A DNA stretch of 5,976 nt from JBFXAN01 sp050184225 (GCA_050184225.1 JBFXAN010000270.1:1-5976), one strand, 5' to 3'; counted from the first letter of the stretch, positions 1 to 5,615 are shown. A program made the numbers and translations. Notes: a model not told the origin generated them from the sequence alone.

Positions 1-87
1 GTCGGCGGCGAGCTTGCGGTCGGCGAAGAGGTCGAAGAAGCGCTCCATGTCGGTGAGCGCCGGGCGGCGTTGACCGGGGGAGTCGGG
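1..87 (-). pseudogene. Displaced C-terminal continuation of the NorD/VWA-type gene
   Basis: Read in the frame offset from the upstream part, bases 87 to 1 give PDSPGQRRP followed by ALTDMERFFDLFADRKLAAD. That is normal protein-like sequence and resembles the segment leading into the VWA region of NorD-like proteins. The frame of the N-terminal part gives only low-complexity P/S/T/R here. Rightward, this frame stays open to a stop codon at 244-246 inside the insertion. I found no good start codon between that stop and the fragment; the first in-frame ATG is at 48. It therefore cannot be made as part of the full protein without removing the insertion or shifting frame. The fragment continues past the left edge. 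Confidence 0.6.
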
Positions 88-1712
88 TGCTTCCTCTTTC
101 CCCTCCCCGACCCCTCCCCCCGCTGACGCGCGGAGAGGGGAGCCTCGCCGGGGCGTGGTTCGCCAGTATTGTCTTCGCGCGAGTCTGTCGGCGGGGGGTA
201 TGCGTTGGTATCCGCGGTCAGACCAGGCACCTCTCTCCGCGCGTCAGCGGGGGGAGGGGGCTGCTGGGCGAAGTCGGGGATGTTGTCGCTGGTGTCGGGG
301 GCGATGAAGCGGGCGCCGGCGGTGGCGTCGTCGCTGATGTGGACGGGCGGCGGCGCGGGGAGGCGGCCGGTGCGGGTGTTGCCGAGGATGGCGCCGGGGC
401 GGTCGTAGCCGAAGGCGAAGGACATGAACTCCAGGTGGGCGGCCTGGTGGGTGGAGTAGACCTTGTAGATGGCGAAGTTCTCGCCTTTGTCGTGCGTCTC
501 TTCGACGACGGTGGGCAGGTAGACGGCGCTGCCCTCGGTGGTGGCGCGCTCGCCGGAGACCCAGCCGACACCCTTCTCGGCGAGGGCGGCGGCGGATTGG
601 ATCGAGACGTTGGCGCCGGTAAGCGCCTTGCAGTACATGCGCAGGACTTCGCTGACGCGGGATAGCTCGACGCGGGAGGAGAGGCTTTCGATCACCTCTT
701 CGCCCTTGCCGGACTCGAGGCGAAAGAAGGCGCGGCCGCCCTCTTCGGACTGGGAGAGGATGCGGCGGCCCTCGGCGTGCCAGGCTTCGAGATCCTCGTA
801 GCGGACGCGGTCGAGGACGGAGGGGACGCTCTTGAGGAATTCCATCGAGGCGGGGCCGGAGAAGGGGGCGAGCGTCTCCGACAGTGAGATCAGGTGCTGG
901 TGTGCTTCCTGGTCGAGCAGGCCGAGGGAGGTCGCGCTTTCGGCAAAGAAGGGATAGGCCTGGCGTCCGGCCCTGCGGGCGACGGCGCCAGCGAGCAGAA
1001 GAAAGCGGCCGCGCTGCTCCGGCTGGACGTGATGGAGCAGGCCGGGGCCTTTCTCGAAGTAGACGCGGGCGTCGGCCCAGCTCGTCTCGGCGATGACGCC
1101 GGCGAAGCCGAGGAAGGGGCCGCGGTCGGAACGGTCGAGCGAGCCGAGGACGCGGGGCGCGACGCCGAGGCAGGCGGCGGCGAGCTCGTAGGACTTGGCG
1201 GCGAGGGTATCGACGAAGCGGACAAGGGCGCGGGTCTCGGCGATCGACACCTGTTCGAGGAGGCCGGGGGTGACGTCGAAGAACTGGGCGGAGAGGCTGC
1301 TGGACTTCCACGTTCCTTTATAGAGCTGCTTGCCCATGCCGGCCCACTCGCGCATCTGCTGGACGCTGAGGCGGTCGAGGCCGTGAGGACCGGCGCGGAA
1401 GTAGGCGGTGGCGAGGGCGCTGGACTCTTCGGCGAGCTCGCGGCCGGTTTCGGCCCAGCGCTTGAAGGCGGCGAAGGGCACGAGCTTGAGGACATCGCCG
1501 GAGACGCGGAAGAACTCGGCGGCGGTTTCCCAGGAGCGGAGCGACTGCTTGGCGATGCCGACGCCGACCTCGGCCCAGGCGCGCAGGTCTTCGGTGCTGA
1601 GGGTGACGGCGAGGGCGTCGAGGGACTTAGCGAACTCGCGCGGCAGGGAGGCGGGGAAGCCGCTGAGCTCGGGCTCGAATTCTTTGAGGAGGGCAAGGGC
1701 AGTCGGATGCAT
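3..1712 (-). CDS. NorD/VWA-type protein, N-terminal part, interrupted by an insertion and cut by the left edge
   Basis: The ATG at 1712 opens a frame (MHPTALALL...) with no stop to the window edge. A GGGAG lies about 10 nt upstream of the start. Residues 1 to about 330 are alpha-helical repeats of roughly 35 residues with a recurring W..xG..L...S...A..FF pattern. Residues about 330-480 match what I know of the region before the VWA domain in NorD/CoxE-like proteins: ESLSSRVELSRVSEVLRMY, a block of the type AVYLPTVVEE, then THQAAHLEF at 421-429. NorD-type proteins usually work with a MoxR AAA ATPase to activate metalloenzymes; no such partner is in the window. After codon 480 (DNIPD) the frame enters an inserted palindromic element and becomes low-complexity sequence. 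The expected continuation is in another frame at 1-87. The natural VWA domain would lie beyond the left edge. The role is inferred from remembered family resemblance; the coding status of 279-1712 is clear. Confidence 0.8.
   Translation of the reverse strand, partial: MHPTALALLKEFEPELSGFPASLPREFAKSLDALAVTLSTEDLRAWAEVGVGIAKQSLRSWETAAEFFRVSGDVLKLVPFAAFKRWAETGRELAEESSALATAYFRAGPHGLDRLSVQQMREWAGMGKQLYKGTWKSSSLSAQFFDVTPGLLEQVSIAETRALVRFVDTLAAKSYELAAACLGVAPRVLGSLDRSDRGPFLGFAGVIAETSWADARVYFEKGPGLLHHVQPEQRGRFLLLAGAVARRAGRQAYPFFAESATSLGLLDQEAHQHLISLSETLAPFSGPASMEFLKSVPSVLDRVRYEDLEAWHAEGRRILSQSEEGGRAFFRLESGKGEEVIESLSSRVELSRVSEVLRMYCKALTGANVSIQSAAALAEKGVGWVSGERATTEGSAVYLPTVVEETHDKGENFAIYKVYSTHQAAHLEFMSFAFGYDRPGAILGNTRTGRLPAPPPVHISDDATAGARFIAPDTSDNIPDFAQQPPPPADARREVPGLTADTNAYPPPTDSREDNTGEPRPGEAPLSARQRGEGSGRGKRKHPTPPVNAARRSPTWSASSTSSPTASSPP
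81..87 (+). repeat. Candidate target-site duplication, left copy
   Basis: AGTCGGG here and again at 272-278 flank the inserted element directly. On the coding strand it encodes the P-D pair found at both junctions. Flanking bases differ (80 G versus 271 A, 88 T versus 279 G), so the repeat is exactly 7 bp. Chance similarity in GC-rich sequence is possible, but the 191-bp spacing also explains the frame shift. Confidence 0.5.
111..137 (+). repeat. Left inverted arm of the inserted element
   Basis: 27 bases starting CCCCTCCCCCC and ending GCGCGGAGAG are exactly reverse-complementary to 233-259. The arm is internally semi-palindromic (C-rich 5' half, G-rich 3' half around GCTGACGC), so it can fold alone or pair with the other arm. 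Confidence 0.85.
233..259 (-). repeat. Right inverted arm of the inserted element
   Basis: This is the exact reverse complement of 111-137. Inward of both arms GCCT is also shared (142-145 and 225-228 reversed), with mismatches between, giving an inverted repeat of about 35 bp. Confidence 0.85.
272..278 (+). repeat. Candidate target-site duplication, right copy
   Basis: This is the second copy of AGTCGGG, 191 bp from the first, immediately inside the intact N-terminal coding part. Confidence 0.5.
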
Positions 1713-1727
1713 GGTCGCTACGCTCCC

Positions 1728-1755
1728 GGCAATGGGCAATCGGCAATGGGCAATG
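1728..1755 (+). repeat. Four tandem copies of a 7-bp unit GGCAATG
   Basis: Units at 1728-1734, 1735-1741 (last base C), 1742-1748 and 1749-1755 lie 15 bp upstream of the start of the leftward NorD/VWA gene. Heptamer repeats of this sort occur between genes and vary in copy number. Here they could sit in the 5' leader or promoter of that gene. Confidence 0.8.
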
Positions 1756-2056
1756 GGGCGAGGCGCCGACACCCGAGGTTGCTTACGTTCAGAATACGCC
1801 GTGGGGCGGTGAGGGGGGAGTGTGGCGGCCACGAGTCGGGTGTTGGGCTCTCCTGTTTGATGGAATCGTTTTGGAGGTGTGCCAAAGTTCGAATCTATCA
1901 CGACGGCCATTGCTCTCGGGTCGAATCTGACAGATGCCTCTTCGGATTGATCGTTTCTTTGATGGATTGCTTGCGATTCCTGCTTCGGAGACATGCGAGT
2001 GACAGTCATGGTGACCACCGATCTCAACTACCTCAGCGGGCATAGAGGGATACTAT
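1756..2056. other. Intergenic spacer with no convincing gene
   Basis: This divergent spacer separates the leftward NorD/VWA gene from the rightward methyltransferase. It is visibly less GC-rich and less codon-structured than its neighbours. Frames on both strands give mixed, cysteine- and histidine-rich translations with no family resemblance. TCGAATCT occurs twice (about 1890 and 1920). A weak -10-like TACTAT lies at 2051-2056, just before the LexA-like box, but I see no good -35 at the right distance. No RNA gene or terminator was recognised. Confidence 0.5.
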
Positions 2057-2070
2057 CGAACGTATGTTCG
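2057..2070. promoter_or_regulatory. LexA/DinR-type SOS box
   Basis: CGAACGTATGTTCG fits the Bacillus-type LexA (DinR) consensus CGAAC-RNRY-GTTYG at every position. The symmetry extends one base each way (TCGAAC...GTTCGA). It lies 98 bp upstream of the methyltransferase start and 50 bp upstream of a micro-ORF, and it adjoins a -10-like TACTAT. LexA of many Gram-positive-type lineages uses this motif; that this organism's LexA does so is inference. Another dimeric repressor with a similar palindrome is possible. Confidence 0.55.
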
Positions 2071-2120
2071 AATCGACAAGATGCATCCGACACACGTCCG
2101 GCCTCGACCGGGAGCGGAGG

Positions 2121-2144
2121 ATGCGTACCATTGACGTGGGTTAG
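2121..2144 (+). CDS. Seven-codon micro-ORF (leader peptide or remnant of a lost gene start)
   Basis: ATG-CGT-ACC-ATT-GAC-GTG-GGT-TAG encodes MRTIDVG and is preceded by GGGAGCGGAGG, a purine-rich stretch that can serve as an RBS. It lies between the SOS-like box and the methyltransferase. It could be a translated leader, the scar of a gene whose body was deleted, or chance. Nothing in the peptide identifies it. Confidence 0.2.
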   Translation: MRTIDVG

Positions 2145-2155
2145 CAGATGTGTCC

Positions 2156-2164
2156 GAGGAGGGA
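2156..2164 (+). promoter_or_regulatory. Ribosome binding site that fixes the methyltransferase start at 2169
   Basis: GAGGAGGGA followed by GGAC leads directly into the ATG at 2169. The earlier in-frame ATG at 2148 lies upstream of this RBS and has no comparable signal, so 2169 is preferred. Confidence 0.7.
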
Positions 2165-2168
2165 GGAC

Positions 2169-3197
2169 ATGAGCACAAGTACATATGACGAGATCGCTGA
2201 GTGGTACGACGGGTGGGTCGGCTCGGATGCGATGCGGGAGGACCCGTTCTTTCCGGCGGTTGAAGCGCTAATGGGCGAGGTTGCGGGACGGCGGGTGTGC
2301 GACCTCGCGTGTGGTCAGGGGCGGGTCGCGCGGTATCTGGCGGCGATGGGTGCGAGTGTGACTGGTATCGATCTGTCGGAGCGGTTGCTCGATTTTGCCC
2401 GGCGACGGGAGGCGGAGGAACCGCAGGAAATCGAGTATCTGCATGGCGACGCTCGAGAACTCGCGGGGGTTGCCGGCGATTCCTTCGATATCGTCGTTTG
2501 TCACATGGCGCTGATGGACATTCCGGACCTCGACCCGACGCTGCGGAGCGTGGCGCGCATCCTGCGGCCGAGCGGACGCTTCGTCTTCTCGATCATTCAT
2601 CCCTGCTACAACCCGCCGCGATCGGGGGAGATGGCGACCGAGGATGGGGTGGTGCGGACGGTGCGCGGTTACTGGGAGGAAGGGTACTGGCGATCGGATG
2701 CGCGGACGGGGCCGCCGGGGAAGGTTGGCGCGTATCACCGCACGCTGAGCACGTATGTCAATGCGCTCACTGACGCGGGGTTGATGGTGGAGCGGATGAG
2801 CGAGCCGCAGGCCACGGGAGCACTGGCCGCGCGACGAACGGTGTGGGGCGAGGTGCCGGCGATGCTCGCGGTGCAGTGCCGGAAGGCGCCTTCGCGATAC
2901 ACGAGTGGGTCCGCCGGCTATCCGAATATACGAATCAGCGTGGCTGGACGCTGGCCGGTGGGGCGGAGGGTCCGACAAACGGCATTATCAGACGCGGAAC
3001 GATTGATGGGCCTGGGCGGCGAAGCGGCCGATGCGCCGCTCGACCTGGGTGCGCTCCCGGTCGGCCTAGCGGTCAAAGCGGCGCGCGACGGGTTCGCTAG
3101 TCGAGCGCGCGGACGGCGCGGAGCCGGAGCAGGGCGAGCAGGCCGAAGATCACCGAGACGACGCCAGAGTAGACGATCACCACGCGCGGGTCGGTGA
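2169..3197 (+). CDS. Class I SAM-dependent methyltransferase with an abnormal C-terminal extension
   Basis: Predicted 342 aa. Residues 1-240 form a Methyltransf_11/UbiE-like Rossmann methyltransferase. The N-terminal helix reads YDEIAEWYDGWV. Motif I is VCDLACGQGRVARYL (43-57), and VTGIDLSERLL (64-74) carries the acidic residue expected to bind the SAM ribose. Later motifs are FDIVVCHMALMDI (107-119) and LRPSGRFVFSIIHPC (132-146). The substrate cannot be read from sequence; small molecules are usual for this group. Such proteins normally end near a strand like VPAMLAVQCRK, here residues 229-239. The remaining 100 or so residues are low-complexity G/A/R-rich sequence with no domain, and the last 101 bp overlap the convergent MFS gene. 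The native stop was probably lost by mutation or by debris joining at the 3' end. An SOS-like box lies upstream. The methyltransferase fold is secure; the reality of the tail is not. Confidence 0.85.
   Translation: MSTSTYDEIAEWYDGWVGSDAMREDPFFPAVEALMGEVAGRRVCDLACGQGRVARYLAAMGASVTGIDLSERLLDFARRREAEEPQEIEYLHGDARELAGVAGDSFDIVVCHMALMDIPDLDPTLRSVARILRPSGRFVFSIIHPCYNPPRSGEMATEDGVVRTVRGYWEEGYWRSDARTGPPGKVGAYHRTLSTYVNALTDAGLMVERMSEPQATGALAARRTVWGEVPAMLAVQCRKAPSRYTSGSAGYPNIRISVAGRWPVGRRVRQTALSDAERLMGLGGEAADAPLDLGALPVGLAVKAARDGFASRARGRRGAGAGRAGRRSPRRRQSRRSPRAGR
2985..3095 (-). pseudogene. Possible decayed transposase C-terminus (IS5-like)
   Basis: On the minus strand, in a frame unlike the neighbouring genes, bases 3095-2991 read EPVARRFDR, a stop, then ADRERTQVERRIGRFAAQ and a few more residues to a double stop (2990-2985). 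The FDR....RERxxVER.I.R pattern resembles the C-terminal end of IS5-family DDE transposases, where the motif is roughly FDxxxYRxRNxVERxxNRLKQ. The length is only about 35 codons and there is an internal stop. No terminal inverted repeats were found. It lies where the methyltransferase reading frame runs on abnormally, consistent with debris joined there. The resemblance is weak and may be chance. Confidence 0.25.
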
Positions 3198-4347
3198 ACT
3201 GCAGGCCGATGCCGGCGTGGAGGTTGCCCAGGGGCACGGCGCCCATCACGCAGAGGCTGTAGATGCTCATCACGCGGCCGATGTAGGCGGGCGCTGTATA
3301 GGTCTGGAGCAGGGTCGACGCGAAGTTGATGAAGAGCGCCGCGCCGAGGCCCCAGAGGATGAGGATGCTGACCGCGAGGGCGAACGTGGGTGCGACGCCG
3401 GCGAGGGTGAAGCCGATGCCGCCGATGGGGAGCGCGGCAAGGAACCAGAGGCCGCGGCGCGTGCGCGGACCCCACCGGGCAAGCAGGATCGAGCCGGCGA
3501 GCACGCCGGCGCCCATACCACCGTTGAGCAGGCCGATGCCCCGGGCGCCCTGGTCGAACGTTTCCGTGGCGAAGATCGGGAAGGTGGGCTGCGTGACGCC
3601 CATGTAGCAGAGGCCGGGAACGGCGCCCAGCACGAGCACCTGCCAAATGCGATCGTCGCCGCGCACGTAGCGGAGCCCGTCGCCGATCTGCGTCAGCAGG
3701 CTGCCGCGCGCCGGGGTGACGCCGTCGACGCCGCGCAGGCGGAAGGCGCAGACGATCGCCGCGGCGAGCAGCGCAACGGCCAGGGCAAAGCCGGCGGTGA
3801 GGCCGAAGGCAGCGACGGCGAAGCCGGCGAGGGTCGGGCCAAGGAATGACTGTCCGCCCATAAAGGCGAGCGTCCCCCAGATGACGCCGTTCTGCAGGCG
3901 GCTGCCGGGGGCGAGCAGGTTGATCAGCGACTGGCGGGCGGGATTCTGAAAGGCGGCGCTGGTGCCGAGCACGGCGGAAACGGCGAATACCGGCCAGAGC
4001 GCGGCGACATCCGCGAGTGAGAGGAGGAAGAGGGCGAGGATGGACGCGGCGGTGACGGCGAGTGTAACGCGCAGGATCACGCCGCGCCCGAAGCGATCGG
4101 CCCAGGCGCCGCCGATCAGCGTGAAGAGTGCGGTCGGCACGGTTTGGCAGAGGACGGCGACGGCGACGAGGAACGGCGTGTCCGTCCGGTTGAGGACGTA
4201 GGTGGGCACGGTCACGAGCTGGACACCGATCGCGAGCGACGTGGCGAAGGTCATCGCCCACCACCAGCGGTACTGCGCACCGGCAAAGGGATTGCGGTCA
4301 ATCTTCGGTTTCGCGGCCGGTTGCGGGAACGCGGGGCTCTGCACCAT
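3097..4347 (-). CDS. MFS exporter (MFS_3 / drug:H+ antiporter type)
   Basis: Predicted 416 aa, the normal length for a 12-helix major facilitator. After a cytoplasmic N-terminus of about 25 residues come hydrophobic segments throughout. The loop 2-3 signature GGAWADRFGRG (79-89) is present. The FQNPARQSLINLL segment (133-145) and GRVMSIYSL (357-365) are typical of the MFS_3/EntS-like group of exporters. The substrate is unknown; export of small toxic compounds by proton antiport is the family expectation. A GTG at 4350 immediately precedes the ATG at 4347. AGGAG at 4356-4360 lies 8 nt from the ATG and 5 nt from the GTG, so the ATG is preferred. It lies 70 bp downstream of the PPOX gene on the same strand, with no terminator seen between, so it is probably the last gene of the CGNR-PPOX-MFS operon. 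Its 3' end overlaps the methyltransferase frame tail to tail by 101 bp. Confidence 0.92.
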   Translation of the reverse strand: MVQSPAFPQPAAKPKIDRNPFAGAQYRWWWAMTFATSLAIGVQLVTVPTYVLNRTDTPFLVAVAVLCQTVPTALFTLIGGAWADRFGRGVILRVTLAVTAASILALFLLSLADVAALWPVFAVSAVLGTSAAFQNPARQSLINLLAPGSRLQNGVIWGTLAFMGGQSFLGPTLAGFAVAAFGLTAGFALAVALLAAAIVCAFRLRGVDGVTPARGSLLTQIGDGLRYVRGDDRIWQVLVLGAVPGLCYMGVTQPTFPIFATETFDQGARGIGLLNGGMGAGVLAGSILLARWGPRTRRGLWFLAALPIGGIGFTLAGVAPTFALAVSILILWGLGAALFINFASTLLQTYTAPAYIGRVMSIYSLCVMGAVPLGNLHAGIGLQFTDPRVVIVYSGVVSVIFGLLALLRLRAVRALD

Positions 4348-4355
4348 CACAAGGG

Positions 4356-4360
4356 CTCCT
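4356..4360 (-). promoter_or_regulatory. Ribosome binding site of the MFS gene
   Basis: CTCCT on the plus strand reads AGGAG on the coding strand, 8 nt before the ATG at 4347. Confidence 0.65.
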
Positions 4361-4417
4361 GGGGCCGGTCTGCCCGTCGGTCCATACCACGCTGCAATCA
4401 GATCCTCGGCCCAGGCC

Positions 4418-4822
4418 CTACCCGCTGAGATCTGTGGCGACGACCCGCACCGGCCGGAGGGTGACCATCACTCGCTGCTCACCGGGCTGGTCCATCGCAC
4501 GCAGGTCGGCGTTGCCGTACTTGCGCCCCAGTGTGCGGGCGAAGGCATAGTCCGGGTCGGGGGTCAACGCCGCCCGCGCCCGAATCTCCAACGTGCGATA
4601 GGGGTTGGCCCGGTCCAGGATGAAGAGCGTGCATTCGGGGCGGGCGCGCAGGTTCTGCGTCTTCCGGCGTGTGGTGTTGAGCGAGAGCTTCAGCACCCCG
4701 TCCTCGTCCAGGAGGAACCAGAGGGCGGTCACCTGGGGGAAGCCATCGCGCCCCACGGTGGCGAGCATCGCCACATCGGCTTGGAGCAGGTCGCGATGCG
4801 ACTCTGGGATCGTGGTGCTCAT
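4418..4822 (-). CDS. PPOX-class (F420- or FMN-dependent) oxidoreductase, Rv1155-like
   Basis: Predicted 134 aa, the usual size of single-domain split-barrel flavin/deazaflavin reductases. The start IPESHRDLL, then ATVGRDGFPQVTALWF (21-36), NTTRRKTQNLRARP (49-62) and YRTLEIRARA (75-84), follow the pattern of the PPOX-class F420-dependent family (pyridoxamine 5'-phosphate oxidase-like fold). Members reduce or oxidise small substrates using F420H2 or FMN; the basic residues in the TRRK..NLR segment are expected to contact the cofactor phosphates. The cofactor cannot be proven from sequence. Start at ATG 4822: AAAGGAG at 4831-4837 lies 8 nt upstream, and the alternative GTG at 4831 falls inside that RBS. 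It lies 54 bp after the CGNR gene and 70 bp before the MFS gene, all in one direction, so it probably modifies a compound handled by the same operon. Confidence 0.9.
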   Translation of the reverse strand: MSTTIPESHRDLLQADVAMLATVGRDGFPQVTALWFLLDEDGVLKLSLNTTRRKTQNLRARPECTLFILDRANPYRTLEIRARAALTPDPDYAFARTLGRKYGNADLRAMDQPGEQRVMVTLRPVRVVATDLSG

Positions 4823-4876
4823 GGGGGACACTCCTTTCGCGCATCGGCGGCTCCCGCCAGCAACAGCTGTCGGTGC

Positions 4877-5455
4877 TCACGACTCGGCGGTGGGTGGTGC
4901 GGCCGCGGGTGAGGCATTCCGGCGGGCCCGATAGGCGCGCATCTTCTGCCGGGCACCACAGGCAGCCATGTCGCACCAGGCGCGTGAGCGATTGCGGGAG
5001 CTGTCGAGGAACACCCAGCTGCAGCGTGCGTTGCGACAGACGCCCAGCCGCGCCCAGCTGCCATCCTGCTGGGCGTCATGCGCGGCAACGAGCGCCCGCA
5101 CCGCCAACCCGAGCAGGCCGTCCGCGGCGGGTTCCAGCACGACGCGCCCGTCGCGCAGCTGCAGCCGGACCGGCGTCACCAGGTCGAGGGGGGGAGCGGC
5201 CTTGTCTTCGATGAGGGCGCGCAGCGCATCCCGAATCGCCCGACTGGTGGTCAACTCGTCCGCCGTGGGCGGTCCCGCCGTGGCGACGCGCGCCAAGATG
5301 GCTCCCACCGCTGGTGCTCGGCGGTTGGGACCAGTGGAGCCCGCCCCGGCCAACCAACGTGCGGCCCGCTCCGGCATTTGCAGCCAGTCGGTTACATCGC
5401 CCGGCCCGTGGCTGTTGAGGAAGGTGAGCAGGAGGTCTCGTTCGAGGGCGTTCAT
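4877..5455 (-). CDS. CGNR zinc-finger (ABATE-type) transcriptional regulator
   Basis: Predicted 192 aa. The N-terminal part (LERDLLLTFLNSHGPGDVTD) fits the ABATE domain, a putative ligand- or stress-sensing module. The C-terminal zf-CGNR domain spans residues 139-178: C140, C145, C161 and C166 are the zinc ligands, with the conserved WVFLDSSRNRSRAWC segment and the basic tail RQKMRAYRARR. The family's CGNR signature reads CGAR here (166-169). Such proteins are regarded as DNA-binding regulators often next to transporters. Start at ATG 5455 because upstream translation is arginine-rich nonsense and the family's leucine-rich start follows directly; the RBS is weak. It is the first gene of the leftward CGNR-PPOX-MFS set. 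A 21-bp palindrome 53 bp upstream (5508-5528) is a likely operator. Confidence 0.9.
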   Translation of the reverse strand: MNALERDLLLTFLNSHGPGDVTDWLQMPERAARWLAGAGSTGPNRRAPAVGAILARVATAGPPTADELTTSRAIRDALRALIEDKAAPPLDLVTPVRLQLRDGRVVLEPAADGLLGLAVRALVAAHDAQQDGSWARLGVCRNARCSWVFLDSSRNRSRAWCDMAACGARQKMRAYRARRNASPAAAPPTAES

Positions 5456-5504
5456 GCCTCGACGGTACCACCGACGGCAGCGCCTTGCAACCAGCATGGT
5501 GGGT

Positions 5505-5533
5505 TTGACTGGTAACGACGTTGCCAGTACGGT
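5505..5533 (+). promoter_or_regulatory. Candidate sigma-70-type promoter for the rightward unit
   Basis: TTGACT (5505-5510) is one base from the -35 consensus. It is followed by a 17-bp spacer and TACGGT (5528-5533), a weak -10. The palindrome at 5508-5528 covers the spacer. The leader to the small ORF at 5616 would be about 75 nt. Confidence 0.4.
5508..5528. promoter_or_regulatory. 21-bp palindromic operator candidate
   Basis: Arms ACTGGTAACG and CGTTGCCAGT flank a central A; 9 of 10 base pairs are complementary. It is in the intergenic region between the CGNR regulator and the divergent small ORF, inside the spacer of a plus-strand promoter-like pair. A dimeric repressor here would block rightward transcription and could also affect the leftward operon. 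The regulator next door is the obvious candidate, but a TetR-type protein from elsewhere would fit too. Confidence 0.65.
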
Positions 5534-5615
5534 GGCTGACAGTAGTAACGGAGGGACGGATTTAGCTGGGCGGCTGGTGACCGCGGCCACCCCGCCACAC
5601 ACGGGAGGTGTCCGG

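Larger units (their letters stand above)
88..271. mobile_element. MITE- or REPIN-like palindromic insertion inside the NorD/VWA gene
   Basis: This 184-bp stretch has no credible coding content. It contains two long inverted arms (111-137 and 233-259, 27/27 identical as reverse complements, extending inward with a few mismatches to about 145 and 225) around a central spacer of about 95 nt. It is flanked by the 7-bp direct repeat AGTCGGG (81-87 and 272-278). Removing the element plus one repeat copy (191 bp, leaving remainder 2 modulo 3) joins DNIPD to SPGQRRP and restores one frame for the host gene. No transposase is encoded, so it would be non-autonomous. Each arm is itself an imperfect hairpin, which resembles the paired inverted REP units of REPINs mobilised by RAYT transposases. 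The exact ends are uncertain because the left side has about 11 extra C-rich bases outside the arm compared with the right. Confidence 0.65.

Noticed and set aside
1875..1915. TTCGAATC motif resembling a tRNA T-loop
   Set aside because: The flanking bases do not form a T-stem, and no acceptor, D or anticodon arms are present.
1789..2043. Minus-strand 84-codon open frame in the spacer
   Set aside because: No convincing RBS and no family-like composition; it ends within the divergent intergenic region.
894..2045. Long plus-strand open frame of 383 codons
   Set aside because: It is antisense to the NorD/VWA gene, whose opposite-strand translation has clear family-like motifs. The open frame is a by-product of high GC and then runs into non-coding spacer.
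2918..4264. Minus-strand 448-codon open frame overlapping the MFS gene
   Set aside because: It is rich in R, P and H with no motifs, while the neighbouring frame encodes a complete 12-helix transporter.
4832..4876. Possible terminator between the CGNR and PPOX genes
   Set aside because: I found no strong hairpin followed by a T-run on the coding strand; the short spacing supports co-transcription.
4968..5615. Upstream part of the long plus-strand frame ending at 5900
   Set aside because: It is antisense to the CGNR regulator. The strong RBS at 5603-5610 supports starting at 5616 instead.
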